Shown in pieces: positions 61,606 to 64,000 of a DNA stretch of 64,000 nt. Positions within the stretch are counted from its first letter, which is position 1. The number at the start of each line of letters is the position of its first letter. Under the pieces are notes generated by a model. It had not been told where the DNA came from. It searched no databases and saw only the letters and a list, made by a program, of their open reading frames with translations. The DNA is from SLJN01 sp964505385. Lineage in GTDB: Bacteria; Bacteroidota; Rhodothermia; Balneolales; Natronogracilivirgulaceae. The stretch lies in the NCBI GenBank assembly GCA_964505385.1, contig CAZDIA010000010.1, positions 1 to 64,000 of the forward strand, written 5' to 3'. A program made the translations under genes and the position numbers.

Positions 61606-62802
61606 TTATGTTGAAAGCTCTGAAAGGCCGGCTTTAAATCTGCTCATACCGTCCTTCAGCATCTGATCCGATGCCGCAAAAGAAATACGCAAACCATTGG
61701 GTTCACCAAATGCATCACCCGGCACCAATGCCAGACCGTGCTTTTCAAGCAGAAACATGCATAAATCCGTACCGGTAGAAACAAGATCCCCATCCGGAGT
61801 CTTCCCTCCCAGATGCGCAGATACATCAGGAAAAACATAAAAAGCCCCCTGCGGTTTGAAACAGCTGACTCCCTGCATACCACCGAGTTCCTCTACCAGG
61901 TAGTCTCTTCGTTTCCTGAAAATTTCTTTCATCTTTAGCACTTCATCACGCGGATTTGTGTAAGCTGCCTCTGCCGCTTTTTGAGAGATGGATGAAGGCC
62001 CGGATGTCTCCTGGCTTTGAATGCGGGCAGTTGCTTCAGCAACTTTTGCCGGAGCAGCAAGATAGCCAAGCCGCCAGCCGGTCATGGCAAATGCTTTGGA
62101 AAATCCGTTTACAAGCAATGTTCGATTTTTTATCTCCTGTGATGTCTCTGCAATGCTATAATGCTCGGACTCATACGAGAGATATTCGTAGATTTCATCA
62201 GACAAAACCAAAACTTCAGGATAATCAGCAAGAACCTCTGCAAGTTCATTGAGCTCCTCTTTAGTATAGCAGCTTCCAGTAGGGTTCGACGGAGAGCAAA
62301 GAATGAGCATCTTGGTTTTTGCACTTAACGCCTTACGGAGTTCATCCGGTGTGATTTTAAACTTATTTTCTACGGTGGTACGCACAATCACCGGAGTACC
62401 CTCAGCCAGCTTAACCATCTCCGGGTAAGAAACCCAGTATGGAGCAGGAATTATTACTTCTTCACCTGGATTTACAGTTGCAAGCAGTGAAAAGCCAATG
62501 GATTGTTTCGCACCATTGGAAACAACGACCTCTTTCGGTGAATACTCCAGGCCATTTTCCTCTCGTAGCTTTTTGCAGATCAACTCTCTCAATTCAATAT
62601 TACCGGTGTTCACCGTATATCCATGATGGCCGTTGCGAATGGCCTCAATCCCGGCATGGCAAATATATTCCGGTGTTTTGAAATCGGGCTCACCCTGGCT
62701 CAAAGTCACGATAGAACGCCCTTGCTGCTGCAGCTCCTTGGCACGGGCTGAAACCTTCATAGTTTGTGACGGAGATATATTGTTGATGCGATCAGCTATC
62801 AT
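61606..62802 (-). CDS. Class I aspartate aminotransferase-type PLP enzyme
   Basis: A 398-residue fold-type I aminotransferase of the AspC/Iγ subgroup. The PLP lysine is in NGFSKAFAMTGWRLGYLA; the phosphate and pyridine contacts are in VVSNGAKQSIG, CSPSNPTGSCY and LSDEIYEYLSY; the substrate carboxylate arginine is in GLRISFAAS near the C-terminus. It probably interconverts aspartate and oxaloacetate, and in related bacteria also prephenate and glutamate. The gene is monocistronic. Confidence 0.93.
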   Translation of the reverse strand: MIADRINNISPSQTMKVSARAKELQQQGRSIVTLSQGEPDFKTPEYICHAGIEAIRNGHHGYTVNTGNIELRELICKKLREENGLEYSPKEVVVSNGAKQSIGFSLLATVNPGEEVIIPAPYWVSYPEMVKLAEGTPVIVRTTVENKFKITPDELRKALSAKTKMLILCSPSNPTGSCYTKEELNELAEVLADYPEVLVLSDEIYEYLSYESEHYSIAETSQEIKNRTLLVNGFSKAFAMTGWRLGYLAAPAKVAEATARIQSQETSGPSSISQKAAEAAYTNPRDEVLKMKEIFRKRRDYLVEELGGMQGVSCFKPQGAFYVFPDVSAHLGGKTPDGDLVSTGTDLCMFLLEKHGLALVPGDAFGEPNGLRISFAASDQMLKDGMSRFKAGLSELST

Positions 62803-63192
62803 ACCTGTAAAATTAGTTTATAGTCCATAACGATATTTTGAAGCTATGCAAAATAGAGAATTCAGTGATCAATTGTAGGCTAGTTTAATAATAGTTTATT
62901 CTTTGATTAACCTGGTTAAAAAGTTTTGTTTTTCTGTTTCCCCTTTCTCTTAAAGAATTTTAAGAAGTCAAGAAGATAAGAAGTTAAGAAAAAAAGTGTC
63001 GTTTGCAGGAGCTGCTGTTGTTGCTGGGTAATGGGGTTTCTGAAGTTTCTGTTGATCCCTGCATTTAATAAGCAAATCTCAAATTTCAAATAAATTCCAA
63101 TAATCTAATTATCAATGACCAAATATAAACCCGGCACCAGTTTGGAGATTGGGTTATTAAGTCATTGGAGCTTATTTGATATTTGAAACTTG
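62803..63192. other. 390-bp intergenic region with repeats
   Basis: Besides the repeat element at 63074-63190 it holds degenerate tandem AAGAAGTTAAG-type units near 62958-62995. No ORF or promoter consensus was recognised. Confidence 0.5.
63074..63190. repeat. Dispersed inverted repeat, copy 2
   Basis: The 25-nt arms at 63077-63101 and 63164-63188 are inverse to each other with four mismatches, and the similarity extends further outwards. Between them is ATATAAACCCGGCACCAGTT, similar to part of the direct repeat at 3191-3224 (ATAAACCGGAAGCACCAGTT). GACCAAATAT at 63117 is the inverse of the sequence at 3138-3147. No coding content. Confidence 0.6.
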
Positions 63193-63687
63193 TTATTTGG
63201 CTTTTGACATACTGCGCGACAGCGCATTGGCCACATTTTCCGGGACAAATTGAGTTAACTCGCCACCCCAATATGCTACTTCGCGGACAAGAGTTGCTGA
63301 GACAAATGTAAGCTCTTCTCTCGGCATCAGAAAAACGGTATCAATGTCCTTGCCGAGTCTTCGGTTCATCAATGCCATTCGGAATTCATATTCAAAATCA
63401 GAAACCTGCCTCACTCCGCGTATCAGCGTCTGTACATTGTGCGCGCGGGCATGATCAACCAGAAGACCTTCAAACTTATCCACCACTACATGCTTCTTCC
63501 ATGGTTTGTCCTCGATGCATTCATTTATCAGATCTACCCGTTGATCAGAGCTGAACACCGTATTTTTTGTGCGGTTAATAGCCACCGTAGCGATAACGGT
63601 ATCAAACAGTTGAGTAGCCCGTTCGAGTATATCAAGATGGCCATATGTGATGGGATCAAACGAGCCGGGATAAAGTGCTTTTTTCAT
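63193..63687 (-). CDS. coaD: Phosphopantetheine adenylyltransferase
   Basis: A 164-residue enzyme of the fourth CoA biosynthesis step (4'-phosphopantetheine + ATP to dephospho-CoA). The nucleotidyltransferase motif is YPGSFDPITYGHLDI (GHLD is the T/HxGH class site); RGVRQVSDFEYEFRM and FVSATLVREVAYWGG are the family signatures. The length of about 160 residues is normal. It sits directly beside rsmD, a common pairing, with the rsmD stop 7 bp before the coaD start on the same strand. Confidence 0.96.
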   Translation of the reverse strand: MKKALYPGSFDPITYGHLDILERATQLFDTVIATVAINRTKNTVFSSDQRVDLINECIEDKPWKKHVVVDKFEGLLVDHARAHNVQTLIRGVRQVSDFEYEFRMALMNRRLGKDIDTVFLMPREELTFVSATLVREVAYWGGELTQFVPENVANALSRSMSKAK

Positions 63688-63694
63688 AAGTTAA

Positions 63695-64000
63695 TTATTC
63701 ATCTTCAAGGGCTTCCTCTGGAATCGGAAAACTAAGGAAAATTGCAACAATTGTCCGACCATAGGGTTTGGAAAAAACACAATGCGGATGAGTGGAAAAA
63801 TCGTGTCGACGATCATGTTCAAGGATAAGCCATCCATCCTCTTTCAGCCATCCCTCATTCAAAATCTGATCTACAAATTCGGACATTCCCTCCAGATCAT
63901 AAGGTGGATCGGCAAATACCAAGTCAAATGGTTGAGGCTTGGATCTCAAATAATCTTCAACAGGAAATGGCGCTACTTCAATTTGATCAGAAACATCAAA
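63695..64000 (-). CDS. rsmD: 16S rRNA (guanine-966-N2) methyltransferase, 3' part only
   Basis: The reading frame is open to the right edge of the window (102 codons visible). It contains DLVFADPPYDLEG, the D/N-PPF/Y catalytic motif of RsmD-type N2-guanine methyltransferases, and ends FSFPIPEEALEDE-like. The N-terminal SAM-binding part is outside. It is upstream of coaD, a conserved rsmD-coaD arrangement. Confidence 0.85.
   Translation of the reverse strand, partial: FDVSDQIEVAPFPVEDYLRSKPQPFDLVFADPPYDLEGMSEFVDQILNEGWLKEDGWLILEHDRRHDFSTHPHCVFSKPYGRTIVAIFLSFPIPEEALEDE

Noticed and set aside
62950..63000. AAGAAG-rich tract near 62958-62995 as a regulatory element
   Set aside because: Short degenerate repeat, no palindrome or conserved element; noted only as low complexity.

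Overview
The window looks like a chromosomal segment of a Bacteroidota/FCB-group bacterium, most plausibly the Balneolota/Rhodothermota branch. The reasons are a SusC/SusD pair, at least four type IX secretion (T9SS) components or regulators (PorX, PorY-like, PorZ-like and PorQ-like), a T9SS C-terminal sorting domain, promoters of the TTG-N19-TAnnTTTG kind, and start codons without convincing Shine-Dalgarno sequences. The genus cannot be fixed from the sequence alone. There is no rRNA operon, CRISPR array, prophage or insertion sequence.

Layout. 1-8.5 kb: a partial tRNA-Arg, a STAS anti-anti-sigma protein and ahcY, then a minus-strand run of a TlpA-like thioredoxin, a small hypothetical, tsaE, porX, a helix-hairpin-helix protein, an HtrA-like protein whose catalytic serine is alanine, and an nrnA-type DHH phosphoesterase. 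8.5-15.2 kb: lhgO (no standard start codon), an alpha/beta hydrolase, a Ca/Na antiporter, an erythromycin-esterase-like enzyme, egtD and tRNA-Arg(CCT). 15.3-22.8 kb: a PAS histidine kinase, an Rcp1-type response regulator and an RR-PAS-HWE kinase in a row, then a PorZ-like propeller protein and a TSP3/OmpA lipoprotein. 22.9-23.6 kb: an unusual RNA cluster with two identical 101-bp degenerate tRNA-Ala-like units, a normal tRNA-Ala(GGC), a fourth tRNA-Ala-like element with an inserted hairpin, and the SRP RNA gene. 23.7-31.9 kb: a carbohydrate or phosphodiester utilisation region (NPP phosphodiesterase, SusC, SusD, CE4 deacetylase, GH18-like protein). 31.9-40 kb: a sodium symporter with a 28-residue membrane peptide just upstream, glutamate dehydrogenase, a DMT transporter, DinB, sucC, a lipoprotein and guanine deaminase. 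40.5-47.3 kb: a PorY-like kinase facing an ECF sigma factor, a CAAX protease, a LysM/RlpA-like protein, a TPR protein, aroC and porQ. 47.3-58 kb: an Mla-type lipid transporter (MlaE, MlaF, MlaD), a PpiD-like foldase, ribD, ribE, lptD, a ROK kinase and ftsB. 58-64 kb: a secreted PLD/nuclease-like/HhH lipoprotein, yraN, a GbsR-type regulator, an FmdB-like protein, an aminotransferase, coaD and partial rsmD.

Common themes are envelope biogenesis (LptD, Mla, PpiD, T9SS, OmpA, RlpA) and its regulation (PorX, PorY-like, ECF sigma). Several proteins keep a family fold but have lost the catalytic or metal-binding residues (HtrA-like, ROK, FmdB).

Two 100-N gaps (3676-3775 and 12393-12492) are each flanked by an exact 55-bp duplication. 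They look like scaffolding artefacts, and removing 155 bp at each restores tsaE and the erythromycin-esterase gene in frame.
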